Below, in pieces: positions 1 to 8,107 of a stretch of 64,000 nt of DNA (position 1 is its first letter; the number at the start of each line of letters is the position of its first letter). The notes beneath the pieces are model-generated. The model saw only the letters and a program-made list of their open reading frames with translations, made no database searches and was not told the origin of the DNA. A program made the position numbers and the translations under genes. This DNA is from Bacillota bacterium (GTDB lineage: Bacteria; Bacillota; Clostridia; Acetivibrionales; DSM-1351): contig JAEWCZ010000087.1 in NCBI GenBank assembly GCA_023390335.1, forward strand, positions 1-64,000, given 5' to 3'.

Positions 1-43
1 TGACTCTGGCATTTCGTTGGTTCGAGTCCAGCCATCCCAGCCA
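1..43 (+). tRNA. tRNA-Gln (UUG), 3' part only
   Basis: The window opens inside the anticodon loop. The visible part has the 3' half of the anticodon stem, a variable loop, a T arm (GTTGG / TTCGAGT / CCAGC), the acceptor strand CATCCCA, discriminator G and an encoded CCA. The bases before the cut read TG followed by A, and the discriminator is G, which fits tRNA-Gln(UUG) as in Bacillus. The first half lies outside the window, so the identity is inferred. Confidence 0.75.
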
Positions 44-46
44 TTT

Positions 47-122
47 GACCCATTAGCTCAGTTGGCAGAGCACTTGACTTTTAATCAAGGTGTCCGCAGT
101 TCGAATCTGCGATGGGTCACCA
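47..122 (+). tRNA. tRNA-Lys (UUU)
   Basis: A complete 76-nt cloverleaf. Acceptor GACCCAT pairs with ATGGGTC, the anticodon stem is CTTGA/TCAAG with loop CTTTTAA (anticodon TTT), and the T loop is TTCGAAT. CCA is encoded. It lies 3 nt after the tRNA-Gln end and just before an intrinsic terminator, so it is the last gene of a tRNA operon. Confidence 0.97.
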
Positions 123-160
123 AAAACCCTTCAATCTTAATCGATTGAAGGGTTTTATTG
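123..160 (+). terminator. Intrinsic terminator of the tRNA operon
   Basis: A 14-bp perfect inverted repeat (123-136 with 143-156, 6-nt loop) ends in a T-rich run. It begins directly at the tRNA-Lys CCA end. Confidence 0.9.
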
Positions 161-204
161 TTATTAAAAACATATTAGATTCAATCTTATACTTAATTGT
201 TACC

Positions 205-233
205 TTGACACTAAAAATAGCATATGCTATTCT
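205..233 (+). promoter_or_regulatory. Sigma-A promoter of the leader and mutS2-like gene
   Basis: The -35 box TTGACA (205-210) and the -10 box TATTCT (228-233) are separated by 17 bp. A transcript starting near 240 would carry almost 400 nt of leader before the ATG at 632. Confidence 0.85.
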
Positions 234-266
234 GTAATTAATTTTAACAACGAAAGGAAGGTTTTG

Positions 267-302
267 ATGTCGGTATTATCTGTAAAGGTGATTAACAACT
301 AA
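267..302 (+). CDS. Leader peptide MSVLSVKVINN (putative attenuation uORF)
   Basis: An 11-codon ORF starts at ATG 267 behind a strong Shine-Dalgarno AGGAAGG (255-261, 5-nt spacer) and ends at TAA 300-302. It lies about 27 nt after the predicted transcription start and far upstream of the next gene, which is the layout of ribosome-stalling leader peptides that control erm and ABC-F antibiotic-resistance genes. Its last codons overlap a CAACT/AGTTG hairpin (296-309). Codons 2-3 (TCGGTA, 270-275) are complementary to TACCGA at 367-372, so ribosome position could change leader folding. The hydrophobic L-x-V-x-V-I pattern is reminiscent of stalling leaders such as ErmCL, but that is only a resemblance. 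Translation and stalling are inferred. Confidence 0.6.
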   Translation: MSVLSVKVINN

Positions 303-392
303 ATAGTTGGAAAAGGTTCTTTTCTTAAACAGGTCGTAATCCTGTTTATTTCGTGTGCCTTTTTATTACCGATACCAGTTTTTAAGGTATCG
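296..392 (+). promoter_or_regulatory. Serial hairpins of the mutS2-like leader
   Basis: Three perfect short hairpins follow one another: 296-300 with 305-309 (overlapping the uORF stop), 326-333 with 341-348 (8 bp), and 370-376 with 386-392 (7 bp). The third competes with pairing of 367-372 to the uORF start region. Such mutually exclusive stems are typical of transcription attenuators. No folding program was run. Confidence 0.55.
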
Positions 393-491
393 TAGGACAC
401 CTGCTTGGTACGTTCAGTACATTACAGATATGCTTCAAAACCATTTTTACTATTATATAGTTTTTTAGCTGTATTTAAATGATTTTTGTAA

Positions 492-528
492 AGCGTTACG
501 GGTTTGTTCCTGTTACGCTTTTTTATTT
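492..528 (+). terminator. Leader terminator (attenuator) before the mutS2-like gene
   Basis: An 11-bp stem with one mismatch and one GU pair (492-502 with 509-519, loop TTTGTT) is followed by six T residues and further T-rich sequence. It lies about 100 nt before the mutS2-like start with no other gene between, so it should stop transcription in the leader unless antitermination occurs. Confidence 0.75.
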
Positions 529-555
529 GTTCTGGAGAACGTATATACAAGTTTT

Positions 556-599
556 GTGTCCGCTTAATTAAAGTTAAAATTTCGCGCAGATTGGACACA
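556..599 (+). repeat. Inverted repeat before the mutS2-like ribosome-binding site
   Basis: TGTGTCC (555-561) and GGACACA (593-599) are perfect inverted copies, with CGC/GCG extending the stem. The repeat lies 20-75 nt before the start codon. A further GGACAC copy at 395-400 could pair with the 5' arm instead, so it may be part of the antitermination fold. Role inferred. Confidence 0.4.
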
Positions 600-631
600 C
601 CTCTCTGCCTGCTAATAACAGGAGGGTAATT

Positions 632-2599
632 ATGAATAAATATGCTATAACACTTGAGTTTAACAAAATTATTGAAATGCTTATGGAAAATGCCGTCTCA
701 CAGAAAGCTAAAGATATGCTTTCACTGCTTAAACCCTACATGAGCGAAAGTGAATGTAAAAGAAGAATGAAGGAAACCACCGATTCAAGGAGGCTTCTTG
801 AAAGCTTGGGCACTCCCCCTCTATCTTCTATGAACGAGCTTGATAAAATTCTTGATTTATGCGCAAAGGGAGCAATGCTTGTTCCTGAACAATTTGAGGA
901 AATCTCTCAGTTTCTTTTGGCTTGCAGACGCATGAAATCATATCTAAAAAGGGCTGAAAGTCTGGACAATGAAATTGCTTATTATGGCAGTTCAATAGAC
1001 GCTCTTAATGACTTATGTGAAGAAATTGAGCGTTCAATACGAAATGGGAGGGTTGATGATTCCGCTTCACCCAATCTGAAAGATATACGTAGAAGAAAGG
1101 AAAATGCCCATCAGCAAATTCGATCCAAGCTTGAAAGTATTTTAAGAGGTAAAAAAGAATGGTTTTCAGACAGTTTTGTTTCTATGAGAAATGGCCATTT
1201 CGTCCTGCCGGTTAGAAAAGAATATAAAAACATGGTAACCGGCTCTCTGATAGAAACTTCGGCCACAGGAGGAACATATTTTATAGAGCCTTCTGTTGTT
1301 CGCAAACTTCAGGATGATATCTCAACCCTTGCTATTGAAGAAGAAAATGAAGAAAGAAAAATTCTATACACTCTGACCTCATTAGTAGATGAACAATTAT
1401 CTGTGTTTAAAACCAATGCAGATATCATGGAAACTTTAGATGCCTTTTTTGCAAAGGCCAAACTTTCTGTTCAAATGAAGGCAACTGCAGCCGACATTCA
1501 TATGCAGCGTAGGATTGTTATTAAAGCAGGACGGCACCCTCTTCTTAATCAATCAGAATGTGTACCTCTTGACTTTGAAATCGGTAACGAAATTAGAGGA
1601 GTCGTTATAACAGGCCCGAATACAGGAGGTAAAACCGTGGCTCTTAAAACTGTAGGATTGCTTTCAATTATGGCACAAAGTGGACTTCATGTTCCTGCCG
1701 CTCCGGGAAGTGAGTTTTCAATGCACAATATGATTTTGTGTGATATCGGTGACGGCCAAAGCATTACAGAAAATTTATCAACCTTTTCGGCTCACATAAC
1801 AACCATTAATGATATTTTAAAGCAATCCACACAAGAAAGCCTCGTCCTGTTGGATGAAGTAGGCTCAGGAACTGATCCGGCAGAGGGAATGGGTATAGCT
1901 ACGGCAATTCTGGAAGAACTAAAGAACAAAGGATGCCTGTTTGTGGCAACTACTCATTACCCTGAAATAAAGGACTATGCCAGAAATACACAAAGTCTTG
2001 TAAACGCCAGAATGGCTTTTGACAAGGAGAGTCTTAAACCTTTGTATAAACTTGAAATTGGTGAGGCCGGAGAAAGCTGTGCTCTTTATATTGCAAAAAG
2101 GCTTGGCTTCCCCCCACATCTTCTCAGGCTTGCTCACGTTGCCGCCTATAAGGAGTACAACTCTACCAAGGATATTGCTTCGGAAAATAAAGAATCTTTT
2201 TGGAGCGCCATTGAGCAGGAAAACAAGTCTGGAATACAACCGGACTTAAAATCACCTGTACTTATTAAGGAATCCCCCAAAAAGAATGTACCTCAAAACC
2301 GAAGCAGCAAATTCAACATAGGAGACAGTGTTATGATCTTTCCCCAGAAAGAATTGGGGCTGGTATATCAGAAAGCTAATGAACATGGTGAAATAGGTGT
2401 TCAGATTAAAGGGCAAAAAAAGCTCATCTCCCACAAAAGAATAAAGCTCCACGTACCTGCTAGTGAACTGTACCCGCCAGACTACGATTTTTCAATAATA
2501 TTTGATACTGTTGAAAATCGCAAAGCAAGACACAAGATGGGAAAAAAGCACAATGCTGACTTGATTATAGAGTATAGTAATGAAATAGATCAAAAGTAG
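632..2599 (+). CDS. MutS2-family ATPase lacking the Smr domain
   Basis: A 655-residue MutS-superfamily ABC ATPase. It has the MutS2-type clamp region (residues 20-290, with the conserved RNGHFVLPV and GGTYFIEP stretches near 187 and 213), Walker A GPNTGGKT at 328-335, Walker B LVLLDE followed by the GSGTDPAEG loop near 410, and a KOW-like segment near 570-610. Canonical MutS2 is about 780 residues and ends in a Smr nuclease domain. Here the protein ends soon after the KOW-like part and no Smr motif is visible. MutS2 in Bacillus has been shown to bind and split collided ribosomes. An Smr-less form behind a leader-peptide attenuator is therefore more likely to act on ribosomes than in DNA repair, but that is inference. 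AGGAGGG at 620-626 sets the start. A terminator follows directly. Confident on family, unsure on role. Confidence 0.85.
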   Translation: MNKYAITLEFNKIIEMLMENAVSQKAKDMLSLLKPYMSESECKRRMKETTDSRRLLESLGTPPLSSMNELDKILDLCAKGAMLVPEQFEEISQFLLACRRMKSYLKRAESLDNEIAYYGSSIDALNDLCEEIERSIRNGRVDDSASPNLKDIRRRKENAHQQIRSKLESILRGKKEWFSDSFVSMRNGHFVLPVRKEYKNMVTGSLIETSATGGTYFIEPSVVRKLQDDISTLAIEEENEERKILYTLTSLVDEQLSVFKTNADIMETLDAFFAKAKLSVQMKATAADIHMQRRIVIKAGRHPLLNQSECVPLDFEIGNEIRGVVITGPNTGGKTVALKTVGLLSIMAQSGLHVPAAPGSEFSMHNMILCDIGDGQSITENLSTFSAHITTINDILKQSTQESLVLLDEVGSGTDPAEGMGIATAILEELKNKGCLFVATTHYPEIKDYARNTQSLVNARMAFDKESLKPLYKLEIGEAGESCALYIAKRLGFPPHLLRLAHVAAYKEYNSTKDIASENKESFWSAIEQENKSGIQPDLKSPVLIKESPKKNVPQNRSSKFNIGDSVMIFPQKELGLVYQKANEHGEIGVQIKGQKKLISHKRIKLHVPASELYPPDYDFSIIFDTVENRKARHKMGKKHNADLIIEYSNEIDQK

Positions 2600-2606
2600 T
2601 AAAATA

Positions 2607-2642
2607 AAACAAGCCGATAAAATAAATTTATCGGCTTGTTTT
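2607..2642. terminator. Bidirectional terminator between mutS2-like gene and tRNA-His
   Basis: A 16-bp perfect inverted repeat with a 4-nt loop, with A and T runs on both flanks. It can end the mutS2-like transcript on + and the tRNA-His transcript on -. Confidence 0.88.
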
Positions 2643-2645
2643 ATA

Positions 2646-2723
<78 letters not shown>

Positions 2724-2925
2724 ATTTATCAGTATGTCCCGCAAGACACATTTGATATTTTACGGCACAATGTTACTTTTGTCAATAGAAAAAAAATAAA
2801 ATAAATAATTATTTTCAGATAAAATTTTATTCTGTTAATGAAATTACATATTAGTTAAATTATTCATACAATAATACTATTTATTGTTTAAACTGTAATT
2901 TTTTTCTTATTTTATACTAAACTCC

Positions 2926-2954
2926 TTGCTTAATATTTTTCCCAAGTGTATAAT
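2926..2954 (+). promoter_or_regulatory. Sigma-A promoter of the zinc-ribbon gene
   Basis: TTGCTT (2926-2931), a 17-bp spacer and TATAAT (2949-2954). The start would be near 2961, leaving about 100 nt of untranslated leader before ATG 3063. The rest of 2724-3062 is AT-rich and holds nothing else I can support. Confidence 0.75.
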
Positions 2955-3062
2955 AAAGATGCAAAGCTTATAATTTCTTATACTGATTCATAACATCCTT
3001 TTTGGTCCGTAATGTTTAAGTTCTTATATGCTCAGCAATAAAATTTTATAGGAGGTAGACCC

Positions 3063-3239
3063 ATGGAAGATAAAACTCTTACTTGTAAAGATTGCGGTGC
3101 AACTTTTACATTTACGGTTGGCGAGCAACAATTCTACGCCGAAAAAGGATTCACTAATGAACCAGCTAGATGTCCTGATTGCAGAAGAGCTAAGAAGGCT
3201 TCACAGAAAAGCTTTAATGGCGGGTTTAACAGAAGGTAA
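3063..3239 (+). CDS. Small zinc-ribbon protein, 58 aa
   Basis: ATG at 3063 is preceded by TAGGAGGT (3050-3057). The 58-residue product has two CxxC knuckles, CKDC near residue 8 and CPDC near residue 37, then a basic, glycine/asparagine-rich tail ending FNRR. This matches the short clostridial 'probable zinc-ribbon domain' family. It has its own promoter and terminator, so it is monocistronic. The basic tail suggests nucleic-acid or ribosome binding, but the function is unknown. Confidence 0.85.
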   Translation: MEDKTLTCKDCGATFTFTVGEQQFYAEKGFTNEPARCPDCRRAKKASQKSFNGGFNRR

Positions 3240-3259
3240 ATTCCTAATTAGACAAATTT

Positions 3260-3290
3260 AAAGCCCCTGATTTATCAGGGGCTTTTTGAT
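3260..3290 (+). terminator. Intrinsic terminator after the zinc-ribbon gene
   Basis: An 11-bp perfect stem (3260-3270 with 3275-3285, loop TTTA) followed by a T-rich run. It sits between the convergent zinc-ribbon and galM genes and may also serve galM. Confidence 0.9.
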
Positions 3291-3292
3291 TT

Positions 3293-4357
3293 TTATTTAT
3301 TTAAGAATTTATATATAGTTACATAATGATACGTTTCATTAGCTTTTAGAATTGGTGAAGGAAAATTCTTATGCTTCATTGCATTAGGGAAAAACTGTGT
3401 TTCAAGACAAAGTCCTGTTCTCTTGTTGTAAACCGTATTATTCTTTCCAATCAACTCTACATTTGCATTTAAATGGTTTCCGGAATAGAATTGCATGCCC
3501 GGTTTTGTTGTGAATACCTGCATTGCACGACCACTTTCAGGTTCATATAGCTCACAAGCAACTTCATTTATATTTCCTTTTGTGTTCAGTACCCAGTTAT
3601 GGTCGTAACCCAGACCATATACAATCTGCTCGTCGCCGCTGGAAATACCTTCTGAAAAACTACTCAATTTAGTAAAGTCCATTACTGTACCTTTAACATC
3701 GCGAATTTCTCCTGTTGGAATACATTCATCATTTACAGGAGTAAATTTATCTGCATTAATGTATATCTGATGTTTCAAAACATCCCCGGAATCGTGTCCT
3801 GAAAGGTTGAAATATGCATGGTTTGTAAGGTTTACAACTGTGTCTTTGTCTGAAACTGCATTATAGTCTATTTTTAACTCATTTCCTTCGGAAAGTGAAT
3901 ATTCTACCTTTACGTTGAGATTTCCGGGGTAATTTTCTTCACCGTCAGGACTTGTATGCGTAAGAACTAACTTTTGATCTCCATTTTCTTCTTGTATTTC
4001 AGCATTCCATATTACATTATGGAAACCTATTGTACCACCATGAAGATGGTTATTTCCATCATTCTTCACAAGTTCGTAAACTTTTCCGTTTAATTCGAAT
4101 TCCGCTCCCTCAATACGATTTCCATGTCTTCCAATTAATGCTCCGATGTATGCATCATTTTCCATATATCTTTTAATGTCATCGAATCCCAAAGCAATAT
4201 CCGCAATCTTCCCGTTTTTATCCGGCATAAGTATAGAAACAATAGTTCCGCCGTAGTTTAATATATCTACAGACATATTGTTTGAATTTTTCAAGGTATA
4301 AATATCTACTTGAGTACCATCCGGCATTTTTCCAAAAATCTTCTTAGTTATTGACAA
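3293..4357 (-). CDS. galM: Aldose 1-epimerase (galactose mutarotase)
   Basis: A 354-residue cytosolic enzyme interconverting alpha and beta anomers of hexoses, a step in sugar catabolism. Family landmarks are NYGGTIVSI near the N-terminus, GRHGNRIEGA, NHLHGG (catalytic His region), VNLTNHAYFNL and the late GLCLETQFFPNA. Length is normal for GalM. The open frame runs 6 codons further upstream, but that segment contains the GGAGG Shine-Dalgarno itself. I therefore chose TTG 4357-4355, which lies 8 nt after it. It stands alone between convergent genes. A mutarotase next to a cellulosomal glucanase fits a cellulose-degrading lifestyle, though no shared operon is visible. Confidence 0.93.
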   Translation of the reverse strand: MSITKKIFGKMPDGTQVDIYTLKNSNNMSVDILNYGGTIVSILMPDKNGKIADIALGFDDIKRYMENDAYIGALIGRHGNRIEGAEFELNGKVYELVKNDGNNHLHGGTIGFHNVIWNAEIQEENGDQKLVLTHTSPDGEENYPGNLNVKVEYSLSEGNELKIDYNAVSDKDTVVNLTNHAYFNLSGHDSGDVLKHQIYINADKFTPVNDECIPTGEIRDVKGTVMDFTKLSSFSEGISSGDEQIVYGLGYDHNWVLNTKGNINEVACELYEPESGRAMQVFTTKPGMQFYSGNHLNANVELIGKNNTVYNKRTGLCLETQFFPNAMKHKNFPSPILKANETYHYVTIYKFLNK

Positions 4358-4495
4358 TGTTATTTCCTCCTGCAAATTTAAATGTGTTTACCTTCCATTA
4401 TATAATAGTTCATTTAAGCATATATTGTAAATAATATTATCTTATTTACTTATGAGGTATAAAGGCTTTCTTTATAGCTCAATTACGATTCTAAA

Positions 4496-6028
4496 TCAAG
4501 GCGTTTGCCATTTTCCGCTTGCAGTAATGAGAGTCAGCATTTTAATGCTATCTCCATAGTAATCATAGACTTCAGTATCAGATGAAGCAGACCAAAGTGC
4601 ATCCACCCATTGCTGAGCACCTACTACCGAATTGTCCTGACACATTGCCGCTAATAAGAACGGCAGAGTAAAACATGTATCATTATAATTAACAAGGGCA
4701 TTTCCTTTTAGGTCATAGCTCCCCATTATTTTGTCAGGATTGCCACCTGTAGACTTCATAACCCAGTTATTTTGCATATTAAGAATTTCCTTTGCCCTTG
4801 TGTCTCCTGTCATAATATAATCGGTTGCAAATCGCCAAGGAGTACGACATGAATTGTATGCATAATCGTCATCATTTACACCTTCCAGAAAATTCTCATA
4901 AGCCGGGCCATATGTACCATTACTTTTCTTAATTACAAAGTCCGGTAACAAACCGGTATTATATCCACTGCCTTTCACAATATCTAATGCAATGGAATAT
5001 GAAGCATCTATTACTTTATTCCAATCATTATTACCTGACACTTCAGCAAATGCTTTAAGTTGCTGCATTATAAAATCAGAACATCTTGTTGCCGTATAAT
5101 AGGCGTCGTTATAGTCACAAGTACTGCACCATGAGCCTAATTGCAATGTCCAGTCTTTCTTGTTGACCTCATAACTCATAATGTCATTAATAATTGCTTG
5201 TGCAGCTCCTTTATAGTTAATTTCACCATTACTTCCCCACTTTGCATCAGCAAGCAGCAGAGCGTATGCAATATCGATATCTCCATCTGTTGCAGAATCA
5301 GGAGTATTAGTAGCATTGTATCCATCATTCTCACAATCAAAAATCTTTTTGCCATTATCTGCTTGCTGCCATGCCATAAGATTCGGGCCGATAGAACTTG
5401 GGTGTGCTTTATAAAAACGGTAAAGCCCGTCAAAAATACTCTTTGCCCCATTATCATAGTCTGACATCAAGGCTGTAATAAGCATTCCATATCCTTGAGC
5501 TTCTGAAACAGTAACTGCCACGCCTACTCCTGCAGGAGGATTATTCGGATTATATGACTGCCCGCTGTACCATACATAATACTGCGCATCCTGGGTATAT
5601 GGGTTTTTTACTACATAGGTTTTCTTCCATATATTATAGAAATTCTCAGTCGCCTGCGTCATAGCATTTATTCCTACGCTGGGTAGCAAAACTGTACTTC
5701 TTGGATTAATAGGTTGAGGAGTACGATTCTCCAATATTATTAGTTTTAAGTTTGCAAGATCAATAGCATCTATATTGTTGTCAACATTTATATCTGCGGC
5801 ATCATTGTTAATTGACGTAACTTTCCCTAAAAGATACGATTTAATTAATGCGAAGTCAATTGAGTCTATAAAGCCATCTTCATTTAAGTCACCATAGTAT
5901 TTAGTTTGTGTGAGATTATCCACATTTGCTGCAATACCTGAAGCACCCATATAACTGAATAGGATTGCACTTACCAGTAAAATTGTTACTGCTAAGTGAC
6001 TAATCTTTCTTGTGTTTTTCAAATTCAT
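4496..6028 (-). CDS. Cellulosomal glycoside hydrolase family 8 with N-terminal dockerin
   Basis: A 510-residue secreted enzyme. Residues 1-35 are a signal peptide. Residues 43-100 are a type I dockerin with two calcium-loop repeats (GDLNEDGFID at 46-55 and DINVDNNIDA at 79-88). A short Pro-rich linker follows, and about 112-510 is a GH8 catalytic domain. Visible GH8 signatures are SEAQGYGM (175-182, proposed general acid Glu176) and SATDGDIDIAYAL (245-257, conserved aspartates). GH8 members cleave internal beta-1,4 links in cellulose or xylan. The dockerin would attach it to a scaffoldin. Dockerins are usually C-terminal, so the N-terminal placement is less common. Shine-Dalgarno GGAGAGGGG precedes ATG 6028. 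Single-gene unit. Confidence 0.95.
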   Translation of the reverse strand: MNLKNTRKISHLAVTILLVSAILFSYMGASGIAANVDNLTQTKYYGDLNEDGFIDSIDFALIKSYLLGKVTSINNDAADINVDNNIDAIDLANLKLIILENRTPQPINPRSTVLLPSVGINAMTQATENFYNIWKKTYVVKNPYTQDAQYYVWYSGQSYNPNNPPAGVGVAVTVSEAQGYGMLITALMSDYDNGAKSIFDGLYRFYKAHPSSIGPNLMAWQQADNGKKIFDCENDGYNATNTPDSATDGDIDIAYALLLADAKWGSNGEINYKGAAQAIINDIMSYEVNKKDWTLQLGSWCSTCDYNDAYYTATRCSDFIMQQLKAFAEVSGNNDWNKVIDASYSIALDIVKGSGYNTGLLPDFVIKKSNGTYGPAYENFLEGVNDDDYAYNSCRTPWRFATDYIMTGDTRAKEILNMQNNWVMKSTGGNPDKIMGSYDLKGNALVNYNDTCFTLPFLLAAMCQDNSVVGAQQWVDALWSASSDTEVYDYYGDSIKMLTLITASGKWQTP

Positions 6029-6161
6029 TTCTTTATCCCCTCTCCAATGTTATTCAATACAAAAATATCCGAAACATGTATACCGTACCCATATTTTCCA
6101 TTATTTTTTAAAACTATATCATATTTCTTCTACTATTGCATTAAATTTCTATATTTAGACA

Positions 6162-6252
6162 ATGATTTCATTTAGTAATCTGTTTTTAGGAACTACCGGA
6201 AGGACCGTAAGATATTATTACAGGGAAGTATCAGATGGAAAACTGGTTTAAA
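6162..6252 (+). pseudogene. Possible 3' remnant of a lost gene
   Basis: A short open frame (29 codons from ATG 6162, no ribosome-binding site) ends at TAA 6250-6252, just before a strong terminator. Its translation is protein-like in its second half (GTTGRTVRYYYREVSDGKLV). It may be the tail of a deleted gene that once used the terminator at 6259-6303. I do not recognise the family. The rest of 6029-6328 is AT-rich spacer. Confidence 0.25.
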
Positions 6253-6258
6253 TTAAAC

Positions 6259-6303
6259 AAAACCCTTCGCGGGCATTATTGCACCATGCCCGCGAAGGGT
6301 TTT
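6259..6303. terminator. Strong GC-rich terminator
   Basis: An 18-bp inverted repeat with A-run and T-run flanks (arms about 6259-6276 and 6286-6303). It ends the ABC exporter operon on the minus strand and could also stop transcription on plus. Confidence 0.88.
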
Positions 6304-6328
6304 TATTATACTAAATTTTTATGTTTTG

Positions 6329-8107
6329 TTATCCTGCTTCCATAACACTAAACTGAGAATTGTATAATTTATAATAGTGTCCTCTTGCCGCCATCAGCTC
6401 GTCGTGGGTTCCTCTTTCAACAATTGAGCCGTTATCAACATACATAATACAATGGGCATTTTTTATTGTTGAGAGCCTGTGAGCTATAATAAAAGAGGTT
6501 CTTCCAACCAGAAGGCCCTGTAACCCTTTTTGAAGTGCCAGCTCGGTTCTGGTATCAATACTGGAGGTTGCTTCATCCAGTATCAGTATCCTAGGGTCTG
6601 CCAGAAGTGCCCTTGCAAAGGATATAAGCTGTCTTTCGCCGATTGAAAGTCTTGTACCTCTTTCATTTATTTCAGTGTAATAACCGTTTGGCATGTTCAT
6701 AATGAATTCATGGGCACAAACTGTTTTTGCAGCCCTGATGACCTCTTCATCGGTGGCATCGGGTCTTGCATATTTTATGTTACTCATAACCGTACCTGAG
6801 AAAAGAAAGGTATCCTGCAGCATTACTCCCATCTGTTTTCTCAGAGACTCTAGCTGTACTTCTCTTATGTTTATGCCGTCAATGAGTACCTCTCCCTCCT
6901 GTACATCGTAGAATCTGCTCAGAAGATTAATTATAGTACTCTTACCGGCACCGGTGGGGCCTACTAATGCTATTGTACTTCCCGGTTGAAATCTGAAGTT
7001 TATATTATCTAGAATTTTTTTGTCTTCTTCATAGCTAAAACCTACATTTCTGAATTCCACAGTTCCCTTTACCTCAGGCATAGGAATGGCTCCGGGCAGA
7101 TTCTCTATAGAAACCTCCTCATCCAGTGTCTCAAATATTCTTTCCAGATACGCCATAGCATTGATCATTGCGTTGTAGAAATTCCCCAGATTAGTTATAG
7201 GCTGCCAGAACCTGTAAATATAGCTTATAAAGGCTATAAGTACACCTATTGTTATCCCTTTTACCCAAAATATTCCGCCAAAATACAGTATTATTATACC
7301 GACTGTTGAAATTGTCTCTATTATGGGCCACAATATGAAATTTGCTTTGACAAATCTCATCCATGCCCTTCTGTAAATCTTATTTAATTCATGAAAAATA
7401 CCTTGGTTCTGTTCCTCTCTTGCAAAGGACTGAGTTACCTTTACACCGCATATACTTTCATGTATGTATGCATTGAGGTTAGACTGCTTCATGCTCAAGG
7501 CCTGTGTGTTTTTTCTCTGAATATTTTTAATCAGCATTATACATATAAATAATGGAGGAAGTCCAATCATACTGATTAAGGTAAGCTTAACATTTATAAA
7601 GAGCATGAAAACTATTATGCATACAAGAGAGAACATGTCAGTTATAAAGTTAATAAAGCCGTTTGTAAGTAAGTCGCTGAGTGAGTTTACATAATTTACA
7701 ACCCTTACGAGTATTTTCCCGTGGGGGCGGCTGTCATAATATGAAAAGGGAAGCTTCTGAATTTTATAGAATATGTCTTCCCTAATCTTTTTAACTACAT
7801 TGTTTCCAAGCTGAGACATGAGTATTACCCTGAATTTAAAACATACAGCATTTACTATCAGTGTTACTACGAAAATCCCTGATAGAATAATCAATCCCTT
7901 TGTATTCCCGTCGGGTATCTTGTGATCTATTGCATTCTGTACAAGAAGTGGGCCAATAAGGTTTGCAACGCTTGCAGTAAGCATCAATACGACTGTTACA
8001 AACATTGTAAGTTTGTATGGCTTCAAGTACTTTAAAAGTCTTATAAGATCTTCCATTTTGAATTTAGTTATTAATTCTTCATCAACATCATATTTATTTC
8101 TTGCCAT
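6329..8107 (-). CDS. ABC exporter half-transporter, subunit with noncanonical signature motif
   Basis: A 592-residue half-transporter: six membrane helices (about 25-310), then a nucleotide-binding domain with Walker A GPTGAGKST, Q-loop, Walker B ILILDEATSSID with the catalytic Glu, and the H-loop IAHRLST. Its signature is LSIGERQ instead of LSGGQ. The upstream partner has the opposite defect (intact signature, catalytic Glu replaced by Asp). The two should form an asymmetric heterodimer with one degenerate and one active site, as in BmrCD and TM287/288 multidrug exporters. Its ATG follows directly after the stop of the partner gene. Substrate unknown; drug or lipid export is likely. Confidence 0.9.
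   Translation of the reverse strand: MARNKYDVDEELITKFKMEDLIRLLKYLKPYKLTMFVTVVLMLTASVANLIGPLLVQNAIDHKIPDGNTKGLIILSGIFVVTLIVNAVCFKFRVILMSQLGNNVVKKIREDIFYKIQKLPFSYYDSRPHGKILVRVVNYVNSLSDLLTNGFINFITDMFSLVCIIVFMLFINVKLTLISMIGLPPLFICIMLIKNIQRKNTQALSMKQSNLNAYIHESICGVKVTQSFAREEQNQGIFHELNKIYRRAWMRFVKANFILWPIIETISTVGIIILYFGGIFWVKGITIGVLIAFISYIYRFWQPITNLGNFYNAMINAMAYLERIFETLDEEVSIENLPGAIPMPEVKGTVEFRNVGFSYEEDKKILDNINFRFQPGSTIALVGPTGAGKSTIINLLSRFYDVQEGEVLIDGINIREVQLESLRKQMGVMLQDTFLFSGTVMSNIKYARPDATDEEVIRAAKTVCAHEFIMNMPNGYYTEINERGTRLSIGERQLISFARALLADPRILILDEATSSIDTRTELALQKGLQGLLVGRTSFIIAHRLSTIKNAHCIMYVDNGSIVERGTHDELMAARGHYYKLYNSQFSVMEAG

Noticed and set aside
5176..5457. Open frames inside the GH8 gene in other frames
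   Set aside because: They overlap a well-supported secreted enzyme and have no start signals.
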